Shown one piece after another: positions 14,563-22,260 of a DNA stretch of 51,384 nucleotides. The DNA comes from a virus. The first letter of the stretch is position 1. Each line of letters begins with the position of its first letter. The stretch is from the IMG/VR virus record IMGVR_UViG_3300036792_000159, positions 1 through 51,384 of that record. One strand, written 5' to 3'. Under the pieces are notes generated by a model, which saw nothing but the letters and a program-made list of their open reading frames with translations, was not told where the DNA came from and did not search any database. A program made the translations under genes and the position numbers.

Positions 14563-14996
14563 GACCTACCCGCGGAGAAATATTCATGCGCGCTGCGCAT
14601 CTGTTCGCAGAACGCTCTACCTGCGAACGTGCGCACGTAGGAGCAGTCCTCGTGGCAAACAAACGCATCATCGCGCACGGCTACAACGGGGCGCCTCCCG
14701 GTATGCCCCACTGTACCGACGTAGGCTGCGAGGTACTGGACCAGGGCTGCCAGCGCACGGTACACGCAGAGGCAAACGTCATAGCCTACGCGGCCAGGGC
14801 AGGCATCCCTACCGAGGGGTCGTTCATGTTCTGCACCCACTCCCCATGTCGCAAATGCATGGAGCTGGCCTCCTGTGCTGGGGTCGTGGAAATAATCTAC
14901 GACAAGAAATACCGGGCTACCCCATTCGAGCTCGCACCGGCAATGGGAATCATCCTCGTAGGGGCGGAGGGCGTCGATGCCAGAGATGAATTCTAA
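14559..14996 (+). CDS. dCMP deaminase
   Basis: A 145-residue zinc-dependent deaminase with RAHVGAVLV, GYNGAPPGMPHC, the catalytic HAE (His69, Glu71) and PCRKC (Cys97, Cys100). This layout is typical of deoxycytidylate deaminases, which make dUMP from dCMP for thymidine nucleotide synthesis. It is coupled to the TS-like gene by ATGA and overlaps the next gene by 20 bases. Confidence 0.93.
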   Translation: MRPTRGEIFMRAAHLFAERSTCERAHVGAVLVANKRIIAHGYNGAPPGMPHCTDVGCEVLDQGCQRTVHAEANVIAYAARAGIPTEGSFMFCTHSPCRKCMELASCAGVVEIIYDKKYRATPFELAPAMGIILVGAEGVDARDEF

Positions 14997-15423
14997 CGCC
15001 GAGGATTCGATGGAGGGCTACGTCGGCCCTGGACGGAAACAGATGCCTACCGACAGAGAGGGGCTCACTCACCGGGTAACCATCGGGGGGATGCAGGGTT
15101 ACATCACGGCAAACCCGCAGGAAGACGGGACGCTCGGGGAGATCTTCATCCACGGGTTCGGCCAGCTCGGTAGCACCAATGCAGGGTGGACCAACGCGTT
15201 TGCGATCATGGTGTCGATCGGCTTGCAGTACGGAGTAGAACTACCGATGCTGGCCCGCAAGTTTGCCCACATGAAATTCGATCCGATGGGTGAAACCGAC
15301 AACCCCGATATCCCACACTGTCAGTCGATACCCGACTACATCTTCAAGTGGATCGCTCTGCACTACGGGGATGAGAAACTCCAGGAAGAACTCCGCAAGA
15401 TCGACGAGGAGTTGGGTAGGTGA
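14977..15423 (+). CDS. Free-standing class II ribonucleotide reductase C-terminal (TSCPD-like) domain
   Basis: The 148-residue protein matches the end of B12-dependent ribonucleotide reductase (NrdJ). GYITANPQEDGTLGEIFIHG is followed by an S/T-rich turn, then FAIMVSIGLQYGVELPMLAR, KFAHMKFDPMGETDNPDIP and SIPDYIFKWIAL. No catalytic ten-stranded barrel is present here or elsewhere in the genome. It may regulate host reductase or bind nucleotides on its own (inference). The ATG sits inside the dCMP deaminase gene with GGAGGG upstream, and the stop overlaps the polymerase GTG. Confidence 0.85.
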   Translation: MPEMNSNAEDSMEGYVGPGRKQMPTDREGLTHRVTIGGMQGYITANPQEDGTLGEIFIHGFGQLGSTNAGWTNAFAIMVSIGLQYGVELPMLARKFAHMKFDPMGETDNPDIPHCQSIPDYIFKWIALHYGDEKLQEELRKIDEELGR

Positions 15424-17798
15424 GCTTCCAGGACAAGATCAGGAACCCGAGGTGTGAGCTATGCCCGATGTACGAGGAGGCTGGGCACGTCTGCCTGATG
15501 GGGGAGGGGACGCGCAAGGCGGAAATAGTAATCGTCGGGGAGGCGCCAGGAGCACAGGAGGATGAAGAAGGGCGTCCGTTCGTCGGATCCTCGGGGCAAC
15601 TGCTCACCAAGATGTTGAAAGAACACGCAGGCATCGACCGCAAAGACTGCTATATCACAAACGTTGTCAAGTGTCGGCCACCTGACAACGCTACTCCCGG
15701 CAAAAAGGACATCAAGGTTTGTGTGGAAGAGTACCTCGTAAAGGAGCTGGAAAGTGTCAAGCCAAAGTGGGTCCTCACGCTCGGGAACTCAGCTCTACAG
15801 GGAGTTCTTGGAAAATCAGGCATTACTAAGTACCGGGGGAGTCGGGTTAGAGTGGGAGACTTCACTGTTTTCCCCTCGTTCCACCCGGCGGCGGTTCTTA
15901 GGAATCCGCGTTACGAGCACGAGCTTATTGCTGACTTGCGGAAGTTCGGAGAAATGGTTCGGGGTGAAGATAACTCTCCGACTACGAAGATTAAGATCAT
16001 CCGCACTAGATCTCAGCTCAAGTGGTTGGGAAAAACTCTCAGCGCAGCCCCCGGATTCACGTACGACATAGAGACAAATTTCCTTCCTTACTTCGACCCT
16101 GACTTTCGGATAGTCTCTATCGCATTCTCTCTCAAAGCAGGGGAGGCTATCGTCGTCCCTGTCTTCCACGATGAATCTCCGTGGAAGGACCCAGCACAGG
16201 TAGTCAACTGGCTAGGGAAGTATATGAAGATGCCCAAGGCAAAGCACGTCGCACACAACGGCAAGTTCGACGCACAAGGCCTCAAGAATTATGGTGTGGA
16301 GACTACGCAGACGTTCGACACCATGCTCGCTGCGCATATGCTCGACGAGAACAGGTCGAAGGGATTGAAGAATCTCTCACAGATCTACTTGCAGGCGGAC
16401 GCGTATGGTCTAGGGGACGAGCTCAAAGACGCACACGAAATTCCGCTCAAGAAACTGGCTCTCTACAACGGACGTGATACCGACTACACGCTCCGGCTCT
16501 ACGAGAAAATGAAGAAAGAACTCACCGAAGAGCCGAGGGTTGCTCGGGTATTTTCACGTCTGATGATGCCAGCATCCAACCACATCGTCAACGTAGAGAG
16601 ACGCGGTGTGCAGATCGACAAAAATCGTTGGGTAGAGCGCAGCCAGATAGTCGTAAATAATGTGAAGAAGATCGAAGCGGCCATGATGCCCTACGTTCCC
16701 AAGCACATGCGCGCTGACATGAACTTCAACTCCCACCCTAAAGTGGCCAAGTGGCTCTTCGAGGAATGTGGGTACGAGGTACTCGAAGAGACCGAGAAAG
16801 GCGCTCCGTCGTCGAAAGAGTCCGTCCTACTACAGATGCAGGACTACAGCCGAGAGGCAGCGATACTTCTCAAACATCGTAAATGGTACAAGTACATGAG
16901 CACGTACTTCAAGCCGTGGATAGAGCGCTCCGACAGCAACCTCAAGATCCATCCCCAATACAAACTGTATGGCACTGTTACTGGGCGCCTCTCCTGTGTT
17001 GAACCCAACTTGCAACAGGTACCTAGAGAGCCCTTCGTCCGTAGCGTCCTCGGCGCCTCCCCAGGCCATGTGTGGGTAGAGGCAGACTACTCACAGGCAG
17101 AGCTCAGGATCGCGGCAATGCTGGCAAACGAGAAGCGCATGCTACGGATGTTCCAAGCCGGCGAAGACATCCATCTCAACACTGCGGCAGAAGTAACCGG
17201 CAAATCGAAAGGCTCGATCGAGAAGGAGGAGCGGAAGAAAGCCAAGGCGGTGAACTTCGGGTTCCTTTACGGCATGATGCCTAAAAAATTCGTCACGTAT
17301 GCGCGTGACAACTACGGAGTAGTGGTAACTCTTGCAGAGGCTACGAGGGTCCGTGAAAGGTTCTTTGCTGCCTACCCTGCCTTGCACCCCTGGCACGAGC
17401 GCCAGAAGCGTCTAGCGCACCGCTACAAGCGCGTAAGCAGCCCCATAGGCAGGGTAAGGCACCTGCCCGATATCGATAGCCACGTAGATGGCATTCGGAT
17501 GGACGCAGAGCGCCAGGCGATCAACAGTCCTGTACAATCCCTGGCATCGGACTTCACGCTCCTGGCGATGATCCTGCTGGAGGAACAAGGCATCCCTGTG
17601 GTGGGTCTTATCCACGATGCTCTGGCCTTCGATATCCCAGAAGACAAACTTGAGTGGGCACTGCCTATCATCAAACACACGATGGAAAACCTGCCGCTCA
17701 AGACGCTGTTCTACTTTGAAGTAACGGTACCTATCGTGGTAGATGTAAAGATCGGCTCTCATTGGAGCGACCCAGAGTCTAAGGAGTGGAGCGGATGA
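15420..17798 (+). CDS. Uracil-DNA glycosylase / 3'-5' exonuclease / family A DNA polymerase fusion
   Basis: The 792-residue protein has three parts. Residues 1-180 are a family 4 uracil-DNA glycosylase with Fe-S ligands Cys12, 15, 85 and 101, GEAPGAQEDEEGRPFVGSSG and FHPAAV. Residues about 190-375 are a DEDD exonuclease (YDIET, VAHNGKFD, NGRDTDYTLRLY). The rest is a PolA polymerase with motif A VEADYSQAELR (about 555), motif B AVNFGFLYG (about 609) and motif C LIHDALAFD (about 730), where Ala replaces the usual Glu after the catalytic Asp. It is the replicative polymerase. SPO1 polymerase also carries a UDG-like domain. The GTG start overlaps the previous stop. Confidence 0.95.
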   Translation: MSFQDKIRNPRCELCPMYEEAGHVCLMGEGTRKAEIVIVGEAPGAQEDEEGRPFVGSSGQLLTKMLKEHAGIDRKDCYITNVVKCRPPDNATPGKKDIKVCVEEYLVKELESVKPKWVLTLGNSALQGVLGKSGITKYRGSRVRVGDFTVFPSFHPAAVLRNPRYEHELIADLRKFGEMVRGEDNSPTTKIKIIRTRSQLKWLGKTLSAAPGFTYDIETNFLPYFDPDFRIVSIAFSLKAGEAIVVPVFHDESPWKDPAQVVNWLGKYMKMPKAKHVAHNGKFDAQGLKNYGVETTQTFDTMLAAHMLDENRSKGLKNLSQIYLQADAYGLGDELKDAHEIPLKKLALYNGRDTDYTLRLYEKMKKELTEEPRVARVFSRLMMPASNHIVNVERRGVQIDKNRWVERSQIVVNNVKKIEAAMMPYVPKHMRADMNFNSHPKVAKWLFEECGYEVLEETEKGAPSSKESVLLQMQDYSREAAILLKHRKWYKYMSTYFKPWIERSDSNLKIHPQYKLYGTVTGRLSCVEPNLQQVPREPFVRSVLGASPGHVWVEADYSQAELRIAAMLANEKRMLRMFQAGEDIHLNTAAEVTGKSKGSIEKEERKKAKAVNFGFLYGMMPKKFVTYARDNYGVVVTLAEATRVRERFFAAYPALHPWHERQKRLAHRYKRVSSPIGRVRHLPDIDSHVDGIRMDAERQAINSPVQSLASDFTLLAMILLEEQGIPVVGLIHDALAFDIPEDKLEWALPIIKHTMENLPLKTLFYFEVTVPIVVDVKIGSHWSDPESKEWSG

Positions 17799-18043
17799 CA
17801 CCAAGAGAGAAGCGAAGGCTACGCAAGATGCGGGAGCTTATCGGAATCGATCTGGTTGCAGGTGCCCGGTCGCTAGAATCTACCGTCGGCTTTACCTCCG
17901 ATAAGGGTTTGATTAACCGTAAATTTCTGACTAAAAAAGAGAAGCGCGTACTCGACAAAGCACAGGATCAGCTATCCGAAGGAGCTCACCTACTCCGCGT
18001 TCTAGGAAATCACCTGGAGAATCCAAAACATGAGAGTCAGTAA
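17795..18043 (+). CDS. Small basic protein (82 aa)
   Basis: Unrecognised helical, Lys/Arg-rich protein. The ATG at 17795 overlaps the polymerase stop (ATGA) with AAGGAG upstream; a GTG nine bases earlier is an alternative. The end overlaps the nuclease gene by 14 bases. A polymerase or DNA accessory is possible from position only. Confidence 0.7.
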   Translation: MTPREKRRLRKMRELIGIDLVAGARSLESTVGFTSDKGLINRKFLTKKEKRVLDKAQDQLSEGAHLLRVLGNHLENPKHESQ

Positions 18044-18980
18044 TTCAAAAATCAAGACGTGGAATCGCTGCCACAAACAGTTCGAGTTCAAGTACATCAT
18101 GGGCTTGCGCCCCAAACAGCGGAAGTTCCACCTAGAGCTGGGTAGCTGGGTCCACGATCTGCTGATGACTCGTGCAGACGGAGAGAACTGGAAGGCCAGG
18201 CACCGGATTCTCAAAACCAAATTCGACAACCTCTTCGAGGAGGAGAAAGAGGATCTCGGGGATCTGCCAGCAGAAGCGAAACGCCTGTTCACCTCTTACC
18301 TGCGGACCTACAAAAAGATCGATGTAGATCACAGGGTCATCGATACCGAGATGGACGAAATCATCACCCTGCCGAGCGGTCATGAATTCAACTTCATCAT
18401 CGACGAAATCTACGAAGATGCCGAAGGTCTGTGGCTGAGGGACCACAAAACCGTCTCGAAGTTCATGCCCAAAGACTTCATGCTATTGGACGCTCAGCTG
18501 ACGCGGTACTTCTACTGCGCCGAAAAGATGGGCTACACTCCGCTGATGGGGGTAGAGTTCAACGAGATCAGGACGAAGGCTCCTACCGTCCCCCACCGGA
18601 ACAAAAACGGTCGGCTGTCAGAGGCGAAGAACATAGACACCGACTACTGGACGTACCTGGCTGCCATCAAGGGACTCGAACAGGACCCGAAGACCTACAA
18701 GGAAACCCTACGTCGTCTGTGGGAACAGGATGAAAAGTTCTTCCGCCGCTCTCGTCTCCCGAAGGATCAGCCTGTCACGGAGACGATGATGGCAGAACTC
18801 GATGAGTGCATCGTCGAGATAGAAGACGCCAAAGCTTACCCGCGCAGCCCGGACAAGTCCTGTGAATGGATGTGCGACTACAAGGATCTTTGCATCATCG
18901 ACTTGCATGGAGGCGACATAAGCAAGACCATCAAACACAGATACGAGACGCGGAAGCGCAGTAGAAAGGATGACGAGTAA
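18030..18980 (+). CDS. Cas4/RecB-like PD-(D/E)XK nuclease
   Basis: A 316-residue nuclease. It has SxSKIKTWNRC near the start (Cys14), a GSWVHDLL motif (His42), the catalytic NFIIDEI (Asp125) and LWLRDHKT (Asp138, Lys140). A C-terminal Cys cluster (Cys278, 282, 288) with Cys14 would hold a 4Fe-4S cluster as in Cas4 and AddB. It probably acts as a single-strand exonuclease in recombination or replication with the Sak4-like ATPase and SSB downstream. No CRISPR array or cas1/cas2 is present. Confidence 0.9.
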   Translation: MRVSNSKIKTWNRCHKQFEFKYIMGLRPKQRKFHLELGSWVHDLLMTRADGENWKARHRILKTKFDNLFEEEKEDLGDLPAEAKRLFTSYLRTYKKIDVDHRVIDTEMDEIITLPSGHEFNFIIDEIYEDAEGLWLRDHKTVSKFMPKDFMLLDAQLTRYFYCAEKMGYTPLMGVEFNEIRTKAPTVPHRNKNGRLSEAKNIDTDYWTYLAAIKGLEQDPKTYKETLRRLWEQDEKFFRRSRLPKDQPVTETMMAELDECIVEIEDAKAYPRSPDKSCEWMCDYKDLCIIDLHGGDISKTIKHRYETRKRSRKDDE

Positions 18981-19222
18981 TGGACTACGCAGCGGAACAC
19001 AAACGCGCCGAGGAGAACGCCCGCCAGATGGGCAACGCTACTGAAGACATCGAAGTCGGTGAGGGAGAGACGGTATCGGAGGTCTCGATAACTCGCAAGG
19101 AAAAAGAACGCGAAGAGCAACTGATCGAGGCAGGCATCGACACCCTAGGCCAGTTCATGGGTCTGATGGTAGACATAGCCCAGAGCCTCGACGAAATAAG
19201 GATGTCATCAGAAAATGCCTGA
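18980..19222 (+). CDS. Small acidic helical protein (80 aa)
   Basis: Unrecognised; about a third of residues are Glu/Asp or Lys/Arg. The C-terminal half is amphipathic (DTLGQFMGLMVDIAQSLDEI). Lies between the nuclease and the Sak4-like gene, overlapping both neighbours or nearly so, and is presumably part of the recombination operon. Confidence 0.7.
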   Translation: MDYAAEHKRAEENARQMGNATEDIEVGEGETVSEVSITRKEKEREEQLIEAGIDTLGQFMGLMVDIAQSLDEIRMSSENA

Positions 19223-19460
19223 CCGTGCAGAACAGATCAGTAAAAAACTACGAACCGCACTCCGAGAGGAGGCGCGTGAAAAGAACAACCTCAATTCATC
19301 CGTGTCTCTTGGCGTCCAGAAAACTCACGCCAGGAAGTACGTCGAGGCTCATCTCAAGGTCAAAGCTCTACGGACGGGACTCATCACCGAGCTAGGTATC
19401 GAGGAGCCGAAACTCGAAGACCTGTTGGGAGACGGCGATGGCCAAGAGACGCAAGCGTAG
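19215..19460 (+). CDS. Small helical protein (81 aa)
   Basis: Unrecognised charged helical protein (SKKLRTALREEAREKNNLN). It overlaps the previous gene by eight bases and the ATPase gene by 23. No Cys or membrane segment. A role as partner of the recombination ATPase would fit the position but is not shown. Confidence 0.7.
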   Translation: MPDRAEQISKKLRTALREEAREKNNLNSSVSLGVQKTHARKYVEAHLKVKALRTGLITELGIEEPKLEDLLGDGDGQETQA

Positions 19461-20196
19461 ATTAAAGTCATCACAGGTTGCCAGCCAGATCAAAGATGTC
19501 GGAGAAGCCAACCCCTACGTCAAGATTCTGGTCTATGGCCGGAATGGAAAAGGTAAGACTAGGTTCGCAGCCTCAGCTCCGAAACCTCTTATCATCGACA
19601 TCAACGAGAAGGGCACCCGATCGGCGCGCAGCTTCAAAGGCGCGAAAGTCATCGAGGTAAGTAACTGGTTCGATCTAGGAGCCATCTACTGGTACCTCAA
19701 GAAGGGTGACCACGACTTCCAGTCGGTAGCCATCGACACGCTCACGGCCTTGCAAGCCCTGTGTATGGAACAGGTGCTTTACGAAGGATTCGAGCGGGAC
19801 TCTACGCGCGATCCTAAAACCCCTACGCAGCGGGACTGGGGGAAGACGGCAAACCTGATGAAGGAGGAAATTCTCAAATTCAGGAACCTTCCCATGAACG
19901 TAATCTTCACCGCACAGGAGAGAGTCACCGGTGACCCCGAAGAGGGAGAGCCGATCCTTGTGACGGTAGACCTACCCAACGGCGCGCGTGTCCCTGCCCT
20001 AGGAGCAGTGGAGGTAGTAGGCCGCGTCTACAAGAAACAGGTGAGGAACAAAAAAACCAAAAAATCGAAGTGGGAGTTCCGCATGCTTGTCGGTGACCAT
20101 GAGGAATATGACACCAAGGACCGAACGTTCTCCTTGGGGCATATCCTGCGGGAACCGTCTGTACCCAAGATCATCAAAGCATCAATCGAGGAGTAG
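19438..20196 (+). CDS. Sak4-like RecA-fold recombination ATPase
   Basis: The 252-residue protein is a phage AAA_24/Sak4-type single-strand annealing or recombination ATPase. Walker A is VYGRNGKGKTRFA (residues 34-41), then PLIIDINEKGTRS, Walker B in FQSVAIDTLTAL (about 100) and VIFTAQERV. The family is short compared with RecA and normally lies beside an SSB-like gene, as here. It has GGGAG six bases before the ATG. Confidence 0.88.
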   Translation: MAKRRKRRLKSSQVASQIKDVGEANPYVKILVYGRNGKGKTRFAASAPKPLIIDINEKGTRSARSFKGAKVIEVSNWFDLGAIYWYLKKGDHDFQSVAIDTLTALQALCMEQVLYEGFERDSTRDPKTPTQRDWGKTANLMKEEILKFRNLPMNVIFTAQERVTGDPEEGEPILVTVDLPNGARVPALGAVEVVGRVYKKQVRNKKTKKSKWEFRMLVGDHEEYDTKDRTFSLGHILREPSVPKIIKASIEE

Positions 20197-20202
20197 ATAC
20201 AG

Positions 20203-20961
20203 TTGGCTAAAAAACGCCGCAGCAGTAAATCGTCCGGTAGTGCTGATGTCTTCAACATCGACTTTTCCAAGGAAGTCGAGGGTGGTGGAGGCGGAGTACG
20301 CGTCCCCGAGAACGACTACAAACTGAAGATCCTCAAACTCAAGAAGATCAGGGCGTCTGAGAAGGACACGCCCGGTATCGCAGTAACGGTGAAAATCGTC
20401 GAGGGCAAGTTCGCCGGTAAAAAACTCACCGACCGGCTCTGGATCACGCCGAAATCTCTCTGGCGCCTGCGCTCCTTGCTCGAAGCTCTGGGCATGGAGG
20501 TCCCGAAAAAAGCCCTCAAACTCCCGGCGAAAAAAATCGTCGGAAAAGAAGTCGGTGCCACGATCATCGACGACGATCCATACAACGGACGCATCAAGTC
20601 GAAGATCGGAGACTGGATCGACCTCGAGACTCTCGCAGACCTCGATGACGAGGACGAAGATGAGGATGAGGACGACCTCGACGAGGACGGGGTAGACGAG
20701 GACGACGAAGAGGAAGAAGACGAAGACGAGGAAGACGACGAGGATGAGGATGAGGATGAGGACGACGAGGACGAAGATGACCTCGACGAGATGGACCGGA
20801 AGGAACTGAAGGCCTACATCAAGGAGAACGAACTTGATGTAAAGATCACCAAGAAGATGGACGAGGACGACATCCGGGAGGCAATCTCCTCTGCGGGTGA
20901 CGAGGATGAGGATGACGACGAGGACGAGGACGAGGACGACCTAGACCTCGACGAGCTCTAA
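20203..20961 (+). CDS. SSB-like protein with long acidic tail
   Basis: The first 145 residues look like the OB-fold SSB-like proteins (DUF669-like) that follow Sak4 genes, with an N-terminal basic patch and KITDRLWITPKSLWRLRS-type strands. From about residue 150 there is an Asp/Glu run of about 65 residues, broken by a SAP/LEM-like helix pair (MDRKELKAYIKENELDVK) and closing with a second acidic run. Acidic tails in SSBs recruit partner enzymes. The only start after the preceding stop is TTG, with GAGGAG upstream. Confidence 0.75.
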   Translation: MAKKRRSSKSSGSADVFNIDFSKEVEGGGGGVRVPENDYKLKILKLKKIRASEKDTPGIAVTVKIVEGKFAGKKLTDRLWITPKSLWRLRSLLEALGMEVPKKALKLPAKKIVGKEVGATIIDDDPYNGRIKSKIGDWIDLETLADLDDEDEDEDEDDLDEDGVDEDDEEEEDEDEEDDEDEDEDEDDEDEDDLDEMDRKELKAYIKENELDVKITKKMDEDDIREAISSAGDEDEDDDEDEDEDDLDLDEL

Positions 20962-20971
20962 GGAGTAGGCG

Positions 20972-21271
20972 ATGAATGAGTCGGACATAACCAAAAAAAT
21001 GGTAGCTCGGCTCAAGAGTCGGGGAGCCTGGGCACGGAAGATCCATGGAAACATGTACACCGCCGGGCTTCCCGACATCATCGCCTGCTATCGCGGGTGG
21101 TGCCTAGGGCTAGAGGTGAAGAAACCAGGACGCGAGAAGACGCTGACCGAAATGCAGGCGAAAACGCTCGGACGAATCGAGGAAGCCGGAGGCTACGGGC
21201 AGATGGTAACCACAGTAGAGCAGGTAGATGACATCCTAGATGCCATCGACGACATGGAGGACAACCCCTGA
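20972..21271 (+). CDS. VRR-NUC domain nuclease
   Basis: The 99-residue protein is a stand-alone VRR-NUC/Holliday-junction-resolvase-like PD-(D/E)XK nuclease. It has AGLPDIIACYRGWCLGLEVK (Asp and ExK catalytic residues) then T..Q...L.RI.EAGGY. Such proteins cut branched or flap DNA. AAGGAG stands before the ATG, and the next gene overlaps its stop. Confidence 0.9.
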   Translation: MNESDITKKMVARLKSRGAWARKIHGNMYTAGLPDIIACYRGWCLGLEVKKPGREKTLTEMQAKTLGRIEEAGGYGQMVTTVEQVDDILDAIDDMEDNP

Positions 21272-21564
21272 TGCCTAGACCTACCGATACCCGCAAGGCA
21301 CGCGGGACGCGCCGAGAACGGGCCGATATCCTGCAAGGGCTAGAGAGGGGGACGGTGCAGATCGTGGATCTCATAAAGGACCCTGACCCCTGTGTGCAGA
21401 CCGCAGACCTGTGGGATGTCCTGATGCGTACTCCAGGCCTCGGACGCAGCGGTATCAAACGCGTCTGCCAGCAGTCGATGGTCTGGCCGCACGAAAAGAT
21501 CGGTGATCTCTCGGTCTTCGAGAAGCGTCGCATCATCGACTGCCTACCAGAGAGGATGAAATGA
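21271..21564 (+). CDS. Mycobacterial-IHF-like nucleoid protein
   Basis: The 97-residue protein fits actinobacterial mIHF: basic N-terminus, RRERADILQGLERGTVQIVD, then LMRTPGLGRSGIKRVCQQ as the helix-two-turn-helix, and a closing LSVFEKRRIIDCL. mIHF binds and bends DNA in actinobacteria. A phage copy could organise replication or packaging DNA, or replace host protein (inference). It is one of the better pointers to an actinobacterial host. Confidence 0.8.
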   Translation: MPRPTDTRKARGTRRERADILQGLERGTVQIVDLIKDPDPCVQTADLWDVLMRTPGLGRSGIKRVCQQSMVWPHEKIGDLSVFEKRRIIDCLPERMK

Positions 21565-21770
21565 ATAAGACACTGCACGGAAAATTTCTGGTTATAACCA
21601 AAGACGGTAAGACTCACATCTGTCGAAGTATAGAGTTATACCCAGTAAACGGGGGCTGGCTATGTCTTCAAGCTTTCGAGTACCCGGAGTCTCATAACGA
21701 CCCCCAAGACCCGACTAGAAGTCTCTCCATCCCCTTTACCAACATCGAGGGAGTCTGGGAAGTAAAATGA
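21561..21770 (+). CDS. Small hypothetical protein (69 aa)
   Basis: Unrecognised beta-rich protein (LHGKFLVITKDGKTHICRSI) coupled by ATGA overlaps at both ends. It reads like a small barrel or SH3-like fold. Confidence 0.7.
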   Translation: MNKTLHGKFLVITKDGKTHICRSIELYPVNGGWLCLQAFEYPESHNDPQDPTRSLSIPFTNIEGVWEVK

Positions 21771-21964
21771 GACTTGACGAGGACGACATCGCGTTCCTCA
21801 AGATGCTCGAGAAACTGGACGAGTTCGAAGAGATAATCGCTGCCATCACAGGGAGGCCTTGGAGGCATCCGTTCAAGTGGTGGCAGGCGCGCAAGATGCT
21901 CGCAGGCATCAAAGAGTTCCGCCAAGAACTCCAAAACAAAACCCCCCCACCGCCGAAGCAGTGA
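21767..21964 (+). CDS. Small helical protein (65 aa)
   Basis: Last gene of the rightward block. Helical and amphipathic, with a Trp-rich middle (RPWRHPFKWWQARKMLAG) and a Pro-rich end. Unrecognised. It is followed by a bidirectional terminator-like hairpin. Confidence 0.65.
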   Translation: MRLDEDDIAFLKMLEKLDEFEEIIAAITGRPWRHPFKWWQARKMLAGIKEFRQELQNKTPPPPKQ

Positions 21965-21975
21965 GGGGGCAGGAG

Positions 21976-21997
21976 GACGAGGGATGACTACCTCGTC
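21976..21997. terminator. Bidirectional terminator-like hairpin
   Basis: GACGAGG (21976-21982) and CCTCGTC (21991-21997) form a perfect 7-bp stem with an 8-base loop. It lies exactly between the converging replication and lysis ends. T-runs on either side are short, so termination may be weak or need help. Confidence 0.55.
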
Positions 21998-22002
21998 TTC
22001 GA

Positions 22003-22248
22003 CTACAACTTCCGCAGGGGAAGCGCAGCCGAAGCTTTTTTCGCGTTTTCCAGCGCCTTGACTTTAGCCACGGGCGTGACTTTCATGCGCTGTACTACCG
22101 CGCCGCCGATGATTATCAAGTCGACGACCAGGGTTTCGACGGTGCCGGTTTCCAGGACGATGCCAGCCTTGGCAAGTCCGGACACAATCACGACTGCAAG
22201 CAGCGCGATGAGTGATACCGGCTCTTCTTTGATCAGACCTTGTTTCAT
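22003..22248 (-). CDS. Holin
   Basis: An 81-residue protein with two hydrophobic segments (VSLIALLAVVIVSGLAKAG and ETLVVDLIIIGGAVVQ) and a basic tail, the usual layout of small actinophage holins. It is next to the endolysin gene at the end of the late operon. It would permeabilise the membrane for lysis. Confidence 0.8.
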   Translation of the reverse strand: MKQGLIKEEPVSLIALLAVVIVSGLAKAGIVLETGTVETLVVDLIIIGGAVVQRMKVTPVAKVKALENAKKASAALPLRKL

Positions 22249-22260
22249 CTACTTCCTCCT

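Noticed and set aside
14977-15423. Complete ribonucleotide reductase
   Set aside because: Only the C-terminal region is present; no catalytic Cys/barrel segment occurs in this or neighbouring frames.
18030-18980. Evidence for a phage CRISPR system from a Cas4-like nuclease
   Set aside because: No regularly spaced repeats and no cas1/cas2 were seen; stand-alone Cas4/RecB-like nucleases are common in phage recombination modules.
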